Origin: Erwinia psidii
GTDB taxonomy: Bacteria; Pseudomonadota; Gammaproteobacteria; Enterobacterales; Enterobacteriaceae
NCBI RefSeq assembly: GCF_003846135.1
Contig: NZ_RHHM01000012.1
Location: 62,001-126,000 of the forward strand
Direction of reading: 5' to 3'
DNA: 64,000 nt
Shown: positions 31,636-42,578 of the stretch, in pieces
Layout: each line of letters opens with the position of its first letter
How positions within the stretch are numbered: position 1 is the stretch's first letter
Made by a program: the position numbers and the translations under genes
Notes under the pieces: generated by a model
The model's database searches: none
The model's input: only the letters and a program-made list of their open reading frames with translations
What the model was told of the DNA's origin: nothing

Positions 31636-33765
31636 TTGCTGAACCCGATCGTTAAAAAATTCCAGTATGGTCAGCATACCGTCACCCTTGAGACCGGTAT
31701 GATGGCTCGCCAGGCAACAGCAGCCGTAATGGTAAGCATGGATGATACCGCCGTGTTTGTTACTGTTGTTGGTCAGAAAAAAGCCAAGCCAGGACAGGAC
31801 TTTTTTCCTCTGACCGTAAATTATCAGGAACGTACCTATGCCGCGGGTCGTATACCCGGAAGCTTCTTCCGCCGTGAAGGTCGGCCAAGTGAAGGCGAAA
31901 CCCTTATTGCGCGTCTGATTGACCGTCCCGTACGTCCTCTTTTCCCTGAAGGCTTCGTGAACGAAGTTCAGGTTATTGCCACCGTGGTTTCGGTAAATCC
32001 TCAGGTTAATCCTGATATTGTGGCAATGATTGGTGCTTCTGCGGCGTTGAGCCTGTCTGGCATTCCGTTTAATGGACCGATAGGTGCTGCCCGTGTAGGC
32101 TATATCAACGATCAGTACGTGTTGAACCCGACCTCTGATGAGCTGCCCGAAAGTAAACTGGATCTGGTGGTTGCGGGTACCCAGGGTGCCGTACTTATGG
32201 TGGAATCTGAAGCCGAACTGCTCAGTGAAGACCAGATGCTCGGTGCCGTAGTCTTTGGCCACGATCAGCAGCAGGTAGTGATTGAAAACATCAAAGCACT
32301 GGTTGCTGAAGCCGGTAAGCCACGTTGGGACTGGCAGCCAGAAGCGGTTAACGAATCACTGCATTCGCGCATCTCTGCTCTGGCTGAATCTCGCCTGAGC
32401 GACGCTTATCGTATTACTGAAAAACAGCAGCGTTATGCTCAGGTCGATGTGATTAAGTCAGAAGTGACGGCAGCGCTGCTCGGTGAAGACGCATCTCTGG
32501 ACGAAGCTGAAATCGGTGATATTCTGCACGGTTTGGAAAAGAGCGTTGTGCGTAGCCGTATTCTTCGTGGTGAGCCGCGTATTGATGGTCGTGAAAAGGA
32601 TATGATCCGTGGTCTGGATGTGCGTACCGGCGTATTGCCACGTACTCACGGTTCAGCATTGTTCACACGTGGTGAAACTCAGGCACTGGTGACGGCTACG
32701 CTGGGTACTGCACGCGACGCGCAAAATCTGGATGAGCTGATGGGTGAACGTACCGACAGCTTCCTGTTCCACTACAATTTCCCGCCATACTCCGTTGGTG
32801 AAACCGGCATGGTTGGCTCACCTAAACGTCGTGAGATTGGTCATGGCCGTCTTGCGAAGCGCGGCGTCCTGGCGGTAATGCCAAAAGGCGATGCTTTCCC
32901 TTATACCGTTCGTGTGGTATCTGAAATCACCGAGTCAAATGGTTCATCTTCCATGGCTTCTGTTTGCGGTGCCTCTTTGGCGCTGATGGACGCCGGCGTG
33001 CCAATCAAAGCAGCCGTTGCCGGTATCGCGATGGGCCTGGTAAAAGAGGGTGACAACTTTGTGGTGCTGTCCGACATCTTAGGTGATGAAGATCATCTGG
33101 GCGACATGGACTTCAAAGTAGCCGGTAGCCGTGAAGGTATCTCGGCGCTGCAAATGGATATTAAAATCGAGGGGATCACCCGCGAAATTATGCAGGTAGC
33201 TCTCAATCAGGCTAAAGGTGCGCGTCTGCACATTCTTGGCGTGATGGAGCAGGCTATCAGCACGCCACGTGGCGATATTTCTGAGTTTGCTCCTCGTATC
33301 CACACTATCAAGATCAGCCCGGACAAAATCAAAGATGTGATCGGTAAAGGTGGCTCGGTTATTCGTGCACTGACTGAGGAAACGGGTACTACCATCGAAA
33401 TCGAAGATGATGGCACGGTGAAAATTGCTGCAACTGACGGAGACAAGGCGAAATTTGCTATTCGCCGTATCGAAGAGATCACGGCTGAAATTGAAGTCGG
33501 CCGTATTTACAACGGCAAGGTGACTCGTATCGTTGACTTCGGTGCTTTTGTGGCAATCGGTGGTGGCAAGGAAGGTCTGGTTCATATTTCGCAAATCGCC
33601 GACAAGCGTGTGGAAAAAGTGACTGATTATCTGCAAATGGGCCAGGAAGTACCGGTCAAAGTGTTGGAAGTTGATCGTCAGGGGCGGGTGCGCCTGAGCA
33701 TTAAAGAGGCAACAGCGCCAACTGAGCCAGAAGCGGAAGCAGTGTCGCAGCTGGACGCAGAGTAA
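31636..33765 (+). CDS. pnp: Polynucleotide phosphorylase
   Basis: PNPase is a 3'-to-5' phosphorolytic exoribonuclease and part of the degradosome. The start is a TTG giving (M)[15 protein letters not shown], with TAAGGA 8 bases upstream, as in E. coli; 35 upstream codons in frame run back through the leader hairpin and are rejected. Two RNase PH domains (about 1-215 and 310-545, the second with [13 protein letters not shown]-like residues), a KH domain ([14 protein letters not shown]) and an S1 domain ([13 protein letters not shown]) follow in order. The product has 709 residues. Confidence 0.96.
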   Translation: MLNPIVKKFQYGQHTVTLETGMMARQATAAVMVSMDDTAVFVTVVGQKKAKPGQDFFPLTVNYQERTYAAGRIPGSFFRREGRPSEGETLIARLIDRPVRPLFPEGFVNEVQVIATVVSVNPQVNPDIVAMIGASAALSLSGIPFNGPIGAARVGYINDQYVLNPTSDELPESKLDLVVAGTQGAVLMVESEAELLSEDQMLGAVVFGHDQQQVVIENIKALVAEAGKPRWDWQPEAVNESLHSRISALAESRLSDAYRITEKQQRYAQVDVIKSEVTAALLGEDASLDEAEIGDILHGLEKSVVRSRILRGEPRIDGREKDMIRGLDVRTGVLPRTHGSALFTRGETQALVTATLGTARDAQNLDELMGERTDSFLFHYNFPPYSVGETGMVGSPKRREIGHGRLAKRGVLAVMPKGDAFPYTVRVVSEITESNGSSSMASVCGASLALMDAGVPIKAAVAGIAMGLVKEGDNFVVLSDILGDEDHLGDMDFKVAGSREGISALQMDIKIEGITREIMQVALNQAKGARLHILGVMEQAISTPRGDISEFAPRIHTIKISPDKIKDVIGKGGSVIRALTEETGTTIEIEDDGTVKIAATDGDKAKFAIRRIEEITAEIEVGRIYNGKVTRIVDFGAFVAIGGGKEGLVHISQIADKRVEKVTDYLQMGQEVPVKVLEVDRQGRVRLSIKEATAPTEPEAEAVSQLDAE

Positions 33766-33904
33766 GGTTGTCACACTTCAGTTCTTCATGGTCAACCATG
33801 GCATGGAGAACTGCTTTATCTTCATCGCGAGGGCAGGACGACACCTTGTGCACGGCAGGCGGATGAATGGAATGCATCCCATTGTTTGTATTCGGGAGTG
33901 GGAA

Positions 33905-34789
33905 ATGAAGCCTTTTTTGCGCTGGTGTTTCGTTGCGACAGCTATCATGCTGGCAGGATGCAGCAACTCGAATTGGCGTAAGAACGAGGTTTTGGCTGTT
34001 CCGCTACAGCCAACCCTGCAACAGGAAGTTATTCTGGCGCGCATGGAACAAATTTTTGCCAGTCGTGCTCTTACCGATGATGAACGCGCACAGCTATTAT
34101 ATGAGCGCGGAGTGTTGTATGATAGTTTGGGTCTGAGGGCACTGGCGCGAAATGATTTCTCACAAGCGTTATCCATCAGGCCTGATATGCCTGAAGTTTT
34201 CAATTATTTAGGCATATATTTAACGCAGGCAGGCAATTTTGATGCTGCCTATGAAGCGTTTGATTCTGTACTTGAGCTTGATCCAACTTACAATTACGCG
34301 CATTTGAATCGGGGTATCGCTTTGTACTACGGCGGTAGGTTCAAATTAGCGCAAGATGATCTGCTGGCGTTTTATCAAGACGATCCTAACGATCCTTTCC
34401 GTAGTCTGTGGCTTTATCTCGATGAACGAGAGATGAATGCAAGCAAGGCTGTCGTTGCGCTACAACAGCGTTACAACAAAGCGGTAAGAGATCAATGGGG
34501 ATGGAATATTGTCGAGTTCTACTTGGGCAACATCAGCGAAAACAAGCTGATGGAACGTCTCAAGGCGGACGCAACGGATAACACCTCGCTCGCTGAACAT
34601 CTCAGTGAAACCAACTTCTATTTAGGTAAACACTACCTGAGTCTGGGGGAGAAGGATAACGCAGAAGCGTTGTTCAAGCTGACGGTAGCCAACAATGTTC
34701 ATAACTTTGTTGAGCACCGGTATGCATTGTTGGAGCTGGCGCTACTCGGCCAGACACAAGACGATTTATCAGAATCTGACCAGCAATAG
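33905..34789 (+). CDS. nlpI: Outer-membrane lipoprotein NlpI (TPR)
   Basis: NlpI is a TPR adaptor lipoprotein that recruits the protease Prc and peptidoglycan endopeptidases. The start [20 protein letters not shown] gives a lipoprotein signal with lipobox LAGC (Cys19). TPR-like repeats follow (for example [20 protein letters not shown] and [19 protein letters not shown]). The length is 294 residues, as in E. coli. Thirty-nine upstream codons are open but have no signal character and are left out. Confidence 0.95.
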   Translation: MKPFLRWCFVATAIMLAGCSNSNWRKNEVLAVPLQPTLQQEVILARMEQIFASRALTDDERAQLLYERGVLYDSLGLRALARNDFSQALSIRPDMPEVFNYLGIYLTQAGNFDAAYEAFDSVLELDPTYNYAHLNRGIALYYGGRFKLAQDDLLAFYQDDPNDPFRSLWLYLDEREMNASKAVVALQQRYNKAVRDQWGWNIVEFYLGNISENKLMERLKADATDNTSLAEHLSETNFYLGKHYLSLGEKDNAEALFKLTVANNVHNFVEHRYALLELALLGQTQDDLSESDQQ

Positions 34790-34893
34790 CTGACGAACTT
34801 ATATTGCCTGAATTTCCGAAAAGTCATCATCTTAACGGATGAAGGCCTTTTTGTTCGTCGAAACCACTAATATGAGCCGGTTCACACTTTTTG

Positions 34894-34950
34894 ATGAAAA
34901 TGACTGAAAATTTTCACGACGAGTTATGTAGACTGGCCGCCGAAATCTAA
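34894..34950 (+). CDS. yrbN: Short leader peptide upstream of deaD (YrbN-like, 18 residues)
   Basis: ATG at 34894 opens 18 codons, [18 protein letters not shown], ending TAA 16 bases before deaD. The core [10 protein letters not shown] agrees with the E. coli small protein YrbN as I remember it, which has 26 residues and ends overlapping the deaD start. Here a TAA after codon 18 shortens it. If that stop is ignored, the frame continues to ACATGACTGA across the deaD ATG, the ancestral layout. Its role is unknown; translational control of deaD is plausible. Confidence 0.6.
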   Translation: MKMTENFHDELCRLAAEI

Positions 34951-34966
34951 GAGGCACACGTACTAC

Positions 34967-36871
34967 ATGACTGATATTCAAACTACTTTTGCTGACCTTG
35001 GCCTGAATGCCGACATCCTCGAATCATTGAACGGTATGGGTTATGTTAAGCCATCCCCTATCCAGGCTGAGTGCATTCCTCACCTTCTGGCCGGCCGTGA
35101 TGTATTGGGTATGGCACAGACTGGCAGTGGCAAAACAGCCGCTTTCTCTCTGCCCCTTTTAAACAATATTGATCCAGATGTTAAAGCTCCACAGATCCTG
35201 GTACTGGCACCAACACGTGAGTTGGCGGTACAGGTTGCTGAAGCGGTAACCGAATTTTCCAAACACATGCGTGGTCTTAATGTGGTTGCCCTTTACGGTG
35301 GCCAGCGTTACGACGTACAGCTACGCGCACTGCGTCAGGGGCCACAGGTTGTTGTGGGTACGCCCGGTCGCCTGCTTGATCACCTTAAGCGCGGTACGTT
35401 AGATCTTTCTAACCTGCGTGGCCTGGTGCTGGATGAAGCCGATGAAATGCTGCGTATGGGTTTCATTGAAGATGTTGAAACCATTATGGCGCAGATCCCG
35501 GAAGGTCATCAGACCGCGCTGTTCTCTGCCACAATGCCTGAAGCGATTCGTCGTATTACCAAACGCTTTATGAAAGATCCTCAGGAAGTGCGTATCCAGT
35601 CAAGCCTGACGACGCGCCCTGATATCAGCCAGAGCTACTGGACTGCCTATGGTCGCAAGACTGACGCACTGGTCCGTTTCCTTGAAGCGGAAGATTTTGA
35701 TGCGGCAATTATTTTTGTGCGTACCAAGAATGCGACTCTGGAAGTGGCTGAGGCGCTGGAGCGCAGCGGTTACAACAGTGCGGCACTTAACGGCGATATG
35801 AACCAGGCGCTGCGTGAGCAAACGCTGGAGCGTCTGAAAGATGGCCGTCTGGATATTCTGATCGCGACCGACGTTGCTGCCCGTGGTCTGGATGTGGAGC
35901 GCATCAGCCTGGTGGTCAACTTTGATATCCCCATGGATGCAGAGTCTTATGTCCACCGTATTGGCCGTACCGGTCGTGCAGGTCGTGCGGGTCGCGCGTT
36001 ACTGTTCGTCGAGAACCGCGAACGCCGTTTGCTGCGTAACATTGAACGCACCATGAAGTTGACTATCCCGGAAGTTGAACTGCCAAATGCAGAACTGTTG
36101 GGGCAACGCCGTCTCGCTAAGTTTGCGGCTAAAGTTCAGCAGCAGCTGGAAAGCAGCGATCTGGAGCAATACCGTGCTCTGTTAAGCAAAATGCAGCCTG
36201 AAGAAGAGCTGGATATTGAAACACTGGCTGCTGCACTGCTGAAAATGGCTCAGGGTGAACGTCCTCTGATCGTTCCGGCTGATCCTGCTCCGCGCCCACG
36301 TCGTGAATTCAAAGAGCGTGATGATCGTCGTGGCGATCGTCCTGAGCGTGGTTCTCGTGAAAGCCGTGATGGCGATCGTCCACGCCGTGAGCGTCGTGAT
36401 GTGGGTGACATGGAAGTTTACCGTATTGAGGTGGGCCGTGATGATGGTGTTGAGGTTCGCCATATTGTCGGTGCCATTGCCAACGAAGGTGATATCAGCA
36501 GCCGTTATATCGGCAACATCAAGCTGTTCGGTACACACTCCACCATCGAGCTGCCAAAAGGTATGCCGGGCGACATTCTGCAACACTTCACCCGCACGCG
36601 TATTCTGAACAAACCTATGAATATGCAGCTGATTGGCGATGCGCAACCTCGCAGTAACGATCGTGGTGGTGAACGCCGTGGCGGTGCTGGCGCGGGTCGC
36701 GGTGGTTTCGGTGGCGGTCGTGAAGGTGGCCGTTCTGAAGGTCGTGGTGAGGGTGGTCGTCGTTTCAGTAGCGATCGCGGTGGCGAACGTCGTGGCGCTG
36801 GCTTCAGCCGTGATGGCGGTGGTCGTCGTCGTGATGAGGGTAGTGCAACACCCCGCCGCCGTGACATTTAA
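34967..36871 (+). CDS. deaD: Cold-shock DEAD-box RNA helicase DeaD/CsdA
   Basis: DeaD unwinds RNA during 50S assembly and mRNA decay at low temperature. The 634-residue protein has the Q motif ([11 protein letters not shown]), motif I AQTGSGKT (about 49-56), DEAD box [12 protein letters not shown], and motif [16 protein letters not shown] DbpA-like RNA-binding domain lies around 480-555, followed by an Arg/Gly-rich tail. SD-like AAGAGGC precedes the ATG. The long untranslated leader with a small ORF hints at post-transcriptional control. Confidence 0.97.
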   Translation: MTDIQTTFADLGLNADILESLNGMGYVKPSPIQAECIPHLLAGRDVLGMAQTGSGKTAAFSLPLLNNIDPDVKAPQILVLAPTRELAVQVAEAVTEFSKHMRGLNVVALYGGQRYDVQLRALRQGPQVVVGTPGRLLDHLKRGTLDLSNLRGLVLDEADEMLRMGFIEDVETIMAQIPEGHQTALFSATMPEAIRRITKRFMKDPQEVRIQSSLTTRPDISQSYWTAYGRKTDALVRFLEAEDFDAAIIFVRTKNATLEVAEALERSGYNSAALNGDMNQALREQTLERLKDGRLDILIATDVAARGLDVERISLVVNFDIPMDAESYVHRIGRTGRAGRAGRALLFVENRERRLLRNIERTMKLTIPEVELPNAELLGQRRLAKFAAKVQQQLESSDLEQYRALLSKMQPEEELDIETLAAALLKMAQGERPLIVPADPAPRPRREFKERDDRRGDRPERGSRESRDGDRPRRERRDVGDMEVYRIEVGRDDGVEVRHIVGAIANEGDISSRYIGNIKLFGTHSTIELPKGMPGDILQHFTRTRILNKPMNMQLIGDAQPRSNDRGGERRGGAGAGRGGFGGGREGGRSEGRGEGGRRFSSDRGGERRGAGFSRDGGGRRRDEGSATPRRRDI

Positions 36872-36930
36872 TAGCCGTGCTGCTGGTAAACGTCCGCCAG
36901 TAAGTTAACGAGCGTTTACATCATATTAAC

Positions 36931-36964
36931 AACCCCGTCCTGCGAACGCATGACGGGGTTTTTT
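36931..36964 (+). terminator. Terminator after deaD
   Basis: AACCCCGTC and GACGGGGTT pair across a 12-base loop and are followed by six T residues. It separates deaD from the convergent yhbW. Confidence 0.85.
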
Positions 36965-37033
36965 AATATAAAGGTACACCCGATTTAATCGTGGGCAACA
37001 AAGTAACTGGCCATACGGAAACGTGGCCTCTGA

Positions 37034-38041
37034 TTACAATGACCGGTGTGCTGCCATTGTCAGCGCAAAAGAGTGAAGACGGGCCTGTCGATCAAAAATC
37101 TGTCCATTGACCATAATTTCATCTGCCCCTGTTTTGCGAATCAAAGCGTCCAGCCCATGACGGATCTTATCCTTGCTGCCAACCAGAGACATACTCAGCG
37201 CCTGTTGTACGCCATACCGCTCGGAAGAAGACCACAGGCTGTCCATATTTTCCACCGGGGACGGAAGGGGACCCGGCATTCCCCGCCGAAGATTAATAAA
37301 CTGCTGTTGCATTGAGGTGAACAGGTATTCCGCTTCACGCTCATCGTCGGCGGCCACCACGTTGATACATATCATGGCATAGGGGCTCTGCAGTCGCGCC
37401 GAAGGAATGAAATCTTGCCGGTAAAGGTGCAAAGCGTCGAAGAGTAAATCCGGTGCGAAATGCGACGCAAAGACAAACGGTAGTCCCAGTTGCGCGGCCA
37501 GCCTCGCACTGTAAAGGCTTGAGCCAAGTAACCAGACGGGTATTTTCAGCCCCAGTCCGGGTACGGGTTTCACCACATGAACGGAGCTTTGTTCAGCATC
37601 GAACCAGTCGGTTATCTGCCGGATATCAGCGGGAAAGTTATCACTCTGTGGCACCCTATGGCGGCGTAATGCCATCATGGTTGGTTGATCGGAGCCGGGG
37701 GCACGGCCAATACCCAGATCGACCCGCCCCGGGTAGAGAGAATCCAGCGTCCCAAACTGCTCTGCGATCACCAGCGGAGAGTGGTTAGGTAACATCACGC
37801 CACCAGATCCGAGACGCAACGTGGTGGTGTTTGCTGCCAGATAGCCTATCAGCACGGCTGTGGCGGCACTGGCAATGCCGGTCATATTATGATGCTCAGC
37901 CAGCCAGTAACGGTTAAAACCGAGTGTTTCGGATTGCTGTGCCAGCGCCAGTGACGTGTGAAATGCATCACGTGCTTTGGCACCCTGCGGAACAGGGGCC
38001 AGGTCGAGCACCGACAAAGGGACGTGTAAAGTATCAGACAT
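37034..38041 (-). CDS. yhbW: Luciferase-like monooxygenase family protein YhbW
   Basis: This is a 335-residue flavin-dependent bacterial luciferase-like (LLM class) protein, substrate unknown. Conserved stretches include [38 protein letters not shown] and [15 protein letters not shown]. It closely matches E. coli YhbW in length and sequence. In E. coli mtr (tryptophan permease) lies between deaD and yhbW; it is absent here. Confidence 0.92.
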   Translation of the reverse strand: MSDTLHVPLSVLDLAPVPQGAKARDAFHTSLALAQQSETLGFNRYWLAEHHNMTGIASAATAVLIGYLAANTTTLRLGSGGVMLPNHSPLVIAEQFGTLDSLYPGRVDLGIGRAPGSDQPTMMALRRHRVPQSDNFPADIRQITDWFDAEQSSVHVVKPVPGLGLKIPVWLLGSSLYSARLAAQLGLPFVFASHFAPDLLFDALHLYRQDFIPSARLQSPYAMICINVVAADDEREAEYLFTSMQQQFINLRRGMPGPLPSPVENMDSLWSSSERYGVQQALSMSLVGSKDKIRHGLDALIRKTGADEIMVNGQIFDRQARLHSFALTMAAHRSL

Positions 38042-38182
38042 AATTGCTCACTTATCCGAAGGGCATTTGCGCCAGAGTAGCTTCAAAGCCTAAGTGATAG
38101 CGGGCGACCGGTATTGACGATTCACAGCAATTTTTGAATTTAATTTTGCCTGATGCCAGGCAACCTGCTGGCTCACTGTGGT

Positions 38183-39061
38183 TTAGCTAATCAGCTCCAT
38201 TCCGGCAATATGGCGCCAGTAGCCGTTGCACTGCTGTTGAGCAACCAGCGTAAGGGGAGATTGCCCCATTTCATTCTTACGGAATGCATCAATCAGAGCC
38301 AGGGTTTCACCGTCCTGCGGCGAGAAACGCACAATATCGACCATCCCCTGCATGGAAATCAGATCATTCCCCAGATTGTAGCAATAGCCACTCATGGTCT
38401 GAATGCCGTTCAATACAAATACCTGTTGATCTTCCTGTGTGCGAAGATTTCTGCCGTTAGGATAATTGATGCAACAGCCTTGACACTCATCCTTGCTGCG
38501 ATTTTCCGCTCTTGCCGTGAAGCAGCGGGCCGAGAGGGCAAGCGGTAAATAGCCGTAGCTGAACACCTCGACCTCAAACATTCCACGAATGTTTAACGCT
38601 TCGCATTGATCCAACAGATCCGCCAGCCAGTCTCGCGATAGCTCCACTGGCATACACCAGCGCATCATGCCCATCCTTAACAGTATTTTCAGCGCCACAG
38701 CGTTGTAGCAGTTAAGCGCATGACCGGCGACAAAGGGCAAGCCAGCCTCAGAGGCCATATTAACCGTGCCCATATCATTGGCTTCGATCAGAAATTCACC
38801 GTTATCGACAAAATGCTTAAGTTCGCTCAGTTCAGAGGGTGATTGCACCAGTGCCAGCGTACTCAGTACCACCTGTTTACCCGCTGCACTGAGGTCTTTT
38901 GCCATGGCCATCCAGTCTGCAAATTTTGTGGCGCGCCGCTTACTGCAAACGGTTTCTCCAAGATAGATAATCTCAGCGCTACTCTCTGCTGCAAGCTGGT
39001 AAAACCTCTGCAATGTTTCTTTCTGCCAGTACCACAGTACCGGGCCTATGGAATATTTCAT
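38183..39061 (-). CDS. ubiV: O2-independent ubiquinone biosynthesis protein UbiV
   Basis: UbiV, a U32-peptidase-family protein with a [4Fe-4S] cluster, pairs with UbiU to hydroxylate the ubiquinone ring without oxygen. The protein starts MKYSIGPVLWYWQKE and has 292 residues; 19 upstream codons overlap ubiU and are left out. Candidate cluster cysteines are in VCSKRRATK (near 39), ARCFTARAEN and DECQGCC (about 175-195). It follows ubiU by 7 bases on the same strand. Confidence 0.92.
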   Translation of the reverse strand: MKYSIGPVLWYWQKETLQRFYQLAAESSAEIIYLGETVCSKRRATKFADWMAMAKDLSAAGKQVVLSTLALVQSPSELSELKHFVDNGEFLIEANDMGTVNMASEAGLPFVAGHALNCYNAVALKILLRMGMMRWCMPVELSRDWLADLLDQCEALNIRGMFEVEVFSYGYLPLALSARCFTARAENRSKDECQGCCINYPNGRNLRTQEDQQVFVLNGIQTMSGYCYNLGNDLISMQGMVDIVRFSPQDGETLALIDAFRKNEMGQSPLTLVAQQQCNGYWRHIAGMELIS

Positions 39062-39068
39062 CAATGTC

Positions 39069-40064
39069 TTACTGCCATTTGCGATGGTATGCACCCAACG
39101 TGGTTTGCGTTCCTTCACTTAACGCACTCAGCGTATTCATCCAGTGTTGCTGAGCCAGGAATTCGGTAGGACTGGCTTTGCAGCAGTCAATTGCCTGTCG
39201 CCAGATACGGGCGACCTGACCGACATAGGCCGGGCTGCGTTGGCGGCCCTCAATTTTTACCGATGCAATATTCGCCGCCATCAGTTCCGGCAGGAGTGCC
39301 AGCGTATTCAGACTGGTCGGTTCCTCAAGCGCGTGATAGCGCTGTTCATCCACTTTATAGCGGCCTTTGCAAAGCGTGGGGTAACCGGCGTTTTCAGCAT
39401 GCTCATACCTGTCGATCAGCACCTCATTCAGTCTGGATTCAAGGCCATTTGCGGTTTGCTGCCACCGTACAAAGCGTGCGGGGGAACAGGCTCCCACGGT
39501 GTTAGGGGACTGGCCTGTCAGATAGGAAGAGAGATAGCAACGTCCTTCAGCCATGATACACAGGCTACCGAAGGCGAAAACTTCAAGTGGTACGGTAGTT
39601 GCGCGCGAAAGCTGACGTACCTGATGAATTGATAACACGCGCGGTAGCACAATCCGTGAGACATCAAAGTTGCGCTGATAAAATTTTGCTGCTTCGGCAT
39701 TGGTTGCAGACGCCTGTACCGAAACATGCCGCTCAATATGTGGATAGTGATGTGCGGCATATTCCAACATAGCGATGTCGGCAAGGATCAGTGCGTCCAC
39801 GTTGGCAGCAGCAGCCATATCGACCGCCCTTTCCCAGCGCGAGTAACCATCAGGATGAGCAAAAGTATTGATCGCAACATGCAGTTTGCGTCTATGCTGA
39901 TGAACATACTGGGCGGCTTCTTCCAGACGCTTCTGGGTAAAATTCAGTCCGGCAAAGTGGCGGGCATTGGTGTCATCTTTCAGACCGATGTATACGGCGT
40001 CCGCACCATTTTCAATCGCCACTTTCAGCGCTGGCAGGCTGCCAGCAGGGCAGAGCAGTTCCAT
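39069..40064 (-). CDS. ubiU: O2-independent ubiquinone biosynthesis protein UbiU
   Basis: UbiU is the partner of UbiV. It begins MELLCPAGSLPALKVAIENG, typical of the U32 family, and is 331 residues. Cysteines of the expected [4Fe-4S] site are seen in SLCIMAEGRCYL, GACSPARF and LCKGRYKV. The pair is divergent from ubiT, as in E. coli, across about 207 bases. Confidence 0.93.
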   Translation of the reverse strand: MELLCPAGSLPALKVAIENGADAVYIGLKDDTNARHFAGLNFTQKRLEEAAQYVHQHRRKLHVAINTFAHPDGYSRWERAVDMAAAANVDALILADIAMLEYAAHHYPHIERHVSVQASATNAEAAKFYQRNFDVSRIVLPRVLSIHQVRQLSRATTVPLEVFAFGSLCIMAEGRCYLSSYLTGQSPNTVGACSPARFVRWQQTANGLESRLNEVLIDRYEHAENAGYPTLCKGRYKVDEQRYHALEEPTSLNTLALLPELMAANIASVKIEGRQRSPAYVGQVARIWRQAIDCCKASPTEFLAQQHWMNTLSALSEGTQTTLGAYHRKWQ

Positions 40065-40271
40065 AGAACGATAATCCGCATAGACAAAAGTGCTATTCAG
40101 TGTAGTCAGGATGACGATGACAAGTTTTGATTTAAGGCAGTTATTAACATATTGATGGAAAAGAATTTGCTATGAAAATGTCGGGGTTTAGACACTTTGT
40201 TGATCCAGCCCGCTGATGCGCCAGATCGTTATGGCAAAATAGCTGAAAATTTTTCAGAAGGAGTGAAAACA

Positions 40272-40796
40272 GTGTTGAACCAGTTACGTGCTCAGCTAGT
40301 CCGTAAAGGCCCGTTTTTTTTGCGCTTTCCTCTCAGCTGTACCCCTTTTGCCGTAAAGCGATATGGCCTGCAACAACTTTTGAGCTGGCATTTTCATCAT
40401 GTTCTGGCTGAAGGTGAATTACACTTCCTTGAGGGACGGTGGTTAGGCATAGAAATTCGTGACCTTGGATTATGCTGGGCAACGACTGTCGAACAGGGAA
40501 GGTTGCGGGTTGAAGCGAGGAAAGAAGCAGATGTGTGGTTTCGGGGTGATGCTAATGATTTCTTGCTGGTAGCTGCCCGCAGGCTCGATCCTGATACCTT
40601 GTTTTTTCAGCGCCGTCTGGTCATTGAAGGCGATACTGAACTCGGCCTCGAAGTGAAAAATCTGATGGATGCTATTGATGTTGAATTTATTCCGGTGCTG
40701 ATGCGTACCGGACTTATGCAATTTGCTGACCTCATTGAGGCAGGACTAACTGAGGACGCGACTTCCCAGGTGGATCGCGCAGGTGCTTCATGTTAA
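40272..40796 (+). CDS. ubiT: Ubiquinone accessory SCP2-domain protein UbiT
   Basis: UbiT has an SCP2 lipid-binding domain and is thought to present prenylated intermediates to UbiUV under anaerobic conditions. The 174-residue protein carries the strong motif DPDTLFFQRRLVIEGDTELGL. The start is a GTG preceded by AAGGAG at 9 bases; the longer frame upstream is not conserved. It overlaps the start of yhbS by 7 bases. Confidence 0.9.
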   Translation: MLNQLRAQLVRKGPFFLRFPLSCTPFAVKRYGLQQLLSWHFHHVLAEGELHFLEGRWLGIEIRDLGLCWATTVEQGRLRVEARKEADVWFRGDANDFLLVAARRLDPDTLFFQRRLVIEGDTELGLEVKNLMDAIDVEFIPVLMRTGLMQFADLIEAGLTEDATSQVDRAGASC

Positions 40797-41293
40797 TTCG
40801 GACGGAAATCGGTGTTGATGCTGCCAGTATCGACAGCTTGTTACGTCGCTGCTTTTCAACCACGGCAGAAGCTGAACTGGTCCAGCAGCTGCGTGAGGAT
40901 GGGTTGCTGACGCTGGGCGTTGTTGCTACCGATGACGAAGGCCAGGTCCTGGGCTATGCAGCATTCAGCCCGGTGACCCTGAACGGTGAAGATAACCAAT
41001 GGATAGCGCTGGCACCTCTGGCGGTAGATCAGCGTGTACGGGGGCAGGAACTGGGTAAGCAACTGATTTACGAGGGTCTGGATACGCTGAATGAGTTTGG
41101 ATACGCAGCGGTGGTGGTTGTGGGGGATGCGGCATTCTACTGTCGGTACGGATTTGTTCTGGCGGCAGATTACCAGCTTTGCTGTAGCAGGTCAGGGACC
41201 GGGAAACCATTACAGGTCTACAGGCTGTCTGATAATGCATTTGCTGGTGCGCAAGGCAATATTGAGTACTCTTCGCCATTTAACCGTTTTTAA
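40790..41293 (+). CDS. yhbS: GNAT-family N-acetyltransferase YhbS
   Basis: This is a 167-residue GNAT protein. The acetyl-CoA binding region is [21 protein letters not shown] (Q/RxxGxG/A-like, about residues 80-100), followed by the conserved [18 protein letters not shown]. The substrate is not known from sequence; E. coli YhbS has been linked to tRNA-like and protein targets only tentatively. It overlaps ubiT upstream and converges on yhbQ with a 14-base overlap. Confidence 0.9.
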   Translation: MLIRTEIGVDAASIDSLLRRCFSTTAEAELVQQLREDGLLTLGVVATDDEGQVLGYAAFSPVTLNGEDNQWIALAPLAVDQRVRGQELGKQLIYEGLDTLNEFGYAAVVVVGDAAFYCRYGFVLAADYQLCCSRSGTGKPLQVYRLSDNAFAGAQGNIEYSSPFNRF

Positions 41294-41585
41294 GTGCGTT
41301 TAGCCACAGTCTGAGACAAACTGGCTGGTGAGCAACCAGCCTAATCTTATCCTGTCGCTTAAGCTGTTTGACCTGATATTCAAGCTTCGATGCGCTGGAG
41401 CGATCGCCTGCTTCACAGTAAAACAGCAGCTCAAGCGGACCTTTTCCACGCAGCGCTTTGGCACCTTTTCCGCTCTGATGCTGAGCAAAGCGGCGTGCGA
41501 CATCGTTGGTGATGCCAGTGTAGAGCAGCCCGCTGGCTGTGCGAAGAATATAAAGACGCCACTGCGTCTCCTTGCCATTGTTCAT
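41280..41585 (-). CDS. yhbQ: GIY-YIG domain nuclease-like protein YhbQ
   Basis: This is a 101-residue UPF0213-type protein consisting of one GIY-YIG domain: [23 protein letters not shown] contains the LYT/GIT version of the motif with the conserved Arg after it. The later Glu region ([13 protein letters not shown]) completes the fold. E. coli YhbQ has been reported to have DNA-damage-related nuclease activity. It ends inside the end of yhbS on the opposite strand. Confidence 0.92.
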   Translation of the reverse strand: MNNGKETQWRLYILRTASGLLYTGITNDVARRFAQHQSGKGAKALRGKGPLELLFYCEAGDRSSASKLEYQVKQLKRQDKIRLVAHQPVCLRLWLNALKNG

Positions 41586-41703
41586 TGATGCTGCCCGCCT
41601 GTAAGATTACCTGATGTTTTTACCTGTGCTGTATCTATTGCTACTGTGCATGTTGCCATGTCCTGAGTCCCGGCACAGACCATTATTTTACAGGATGATC
41701 CGA

Positions 41704-42135
41704 ATGTTTGATCCTCAGCCGTTGGAAGCGATTTCTCGTTATTTGCAAAAACAGCACGTGCTTTCTGTCTGTGGTGGAGAGCCTGTCTGGTGCGCTAACT
41801 GCTATTACATTTTTGATCCGCAAACGGTGATTTTCTGGATCATGACTGAACAAAACACCCGTCATGGTGCACAGTTCAGTCGTCATCCTCAGGTTGCTGG
41901 CACGGTCAATGGTCAGCCTAAGAGCATTATGCTGATTAAGGGCGTACAGTATTCTGGCAGGATCACGCTTCTGGAAGGACAGGCGCAGGTGCAGGCCCGT
42001 AGAGCCTATATAAAACGTTTTCCGGTGGCGATAAAATCTGCCGCGCCGTTATGGCAGATCCAGCTGGATGAACTCAAAATGACCGATAATACGCTGGGAT
42101 TCGGAAAGAAAATAACCTGGAAAAGACAAACTTAA
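41704..42135 (+). CDS. yhbP: YhbP family protein (FMN-binding split-barrel-like)
   Basis: This 143-residue protein is of the UPF0306/YhbP family, related to pyridoxamine-phosphate-oxidase-like split barrels; its function is unknown. Motifs are CANCYYIFDPQTV, TRHGAQFSRHPQVAGTVNGQPK and the C-terminal TDNTLGFGKKITW. The ATG at 41704 has AGGA 9 bases upstream; ATG 41695 is an alternative. It is the last gene syntenic with the E. coli deaD-yhbP region. Confidence 0.88.
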   Translation: MFDPQPLEAISRYLQKQHVLSVCGGEPVWCANCYYIFDPQTVIFWIMTEQNTRHGAQFSRHPQVAGTVNGQPKSIMLIKGVQYSGRITLLEGQAQVQARRAYIKRFPVAIKSAAPLWQIQLDELKMTDNTLGFGKKITWKRQT

Positions 42136-42578
42136 GATGATTTCTCCCCTGAGAATATTAGCCAGTGATTAAGATCAATTCTCAGGATAGTCATCAACCT
42201 GTAATGTTACCGTATTGATATTTACTTGCACCTGTATTATCACCCAGGCAATAGCGTATTGGTGATATCAAAGCTGATTAATCCCCTGATGTAAAAAATC
42301 CCAGGTCTGTTGGGGCTGAATGAAAAAAGTGAAAATCATTTTTCTAACAAATATGCGTAGTTACAAATTTGACGCGGTATTAAGTCTATTACGATGTGGG
42401 GCGGGACTGTTTTAGATCGGAGTAGTGAAATAAGACCATTTTACAGAGGGTCTAAATTATCGTTTGGAGTAATTAAGGAGGTGGGTAGGCAATTTTTAGG
42501 AATGCAGATGCCTGCAAAAAAAATACGATTAACATTTATATTTATTTGAATTTTATTTTCATAAGTAGGGTAATTCTT
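42136..42578. other. AT-rich gap before the unrecognised repeat-protein gene
   Basis: This 443-base stretch is visibly richer in A+T than its surroundings and holds no recognisable gene. A perfect anti-16S complement, TAAGGAGGTG, lies at 42474-42483. A very short frame follows (ATG 42502 or 42508, ending TGA 42549; MPAKKIRLTFIFI), with AGGA before the second ATG. It could be a leader peptide or chance. No GGAACC..CCAC hrp-box-like promoter was found by eye. Confidence 0.4.

Noticed and set aside
36505-36867. Long Pro/Arg-rich frame opposite the deaD tail
   Set aside because: It is the antisense of the Gly/Arg-rich C-terminus of DeaD.
40065-40271. FNR boxes between ubiU and ubiT
   Set aside because: Only isolated TTGAT half-sites (40127 and 40152) are seen, with no matching ATCAA at the right distance.
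42136-42578. Hrp-box promoter for a type III effector
   Set aside because: No GGAACC followed by CCAC at the proper spacing was found upstream of the repeat-protein gene.
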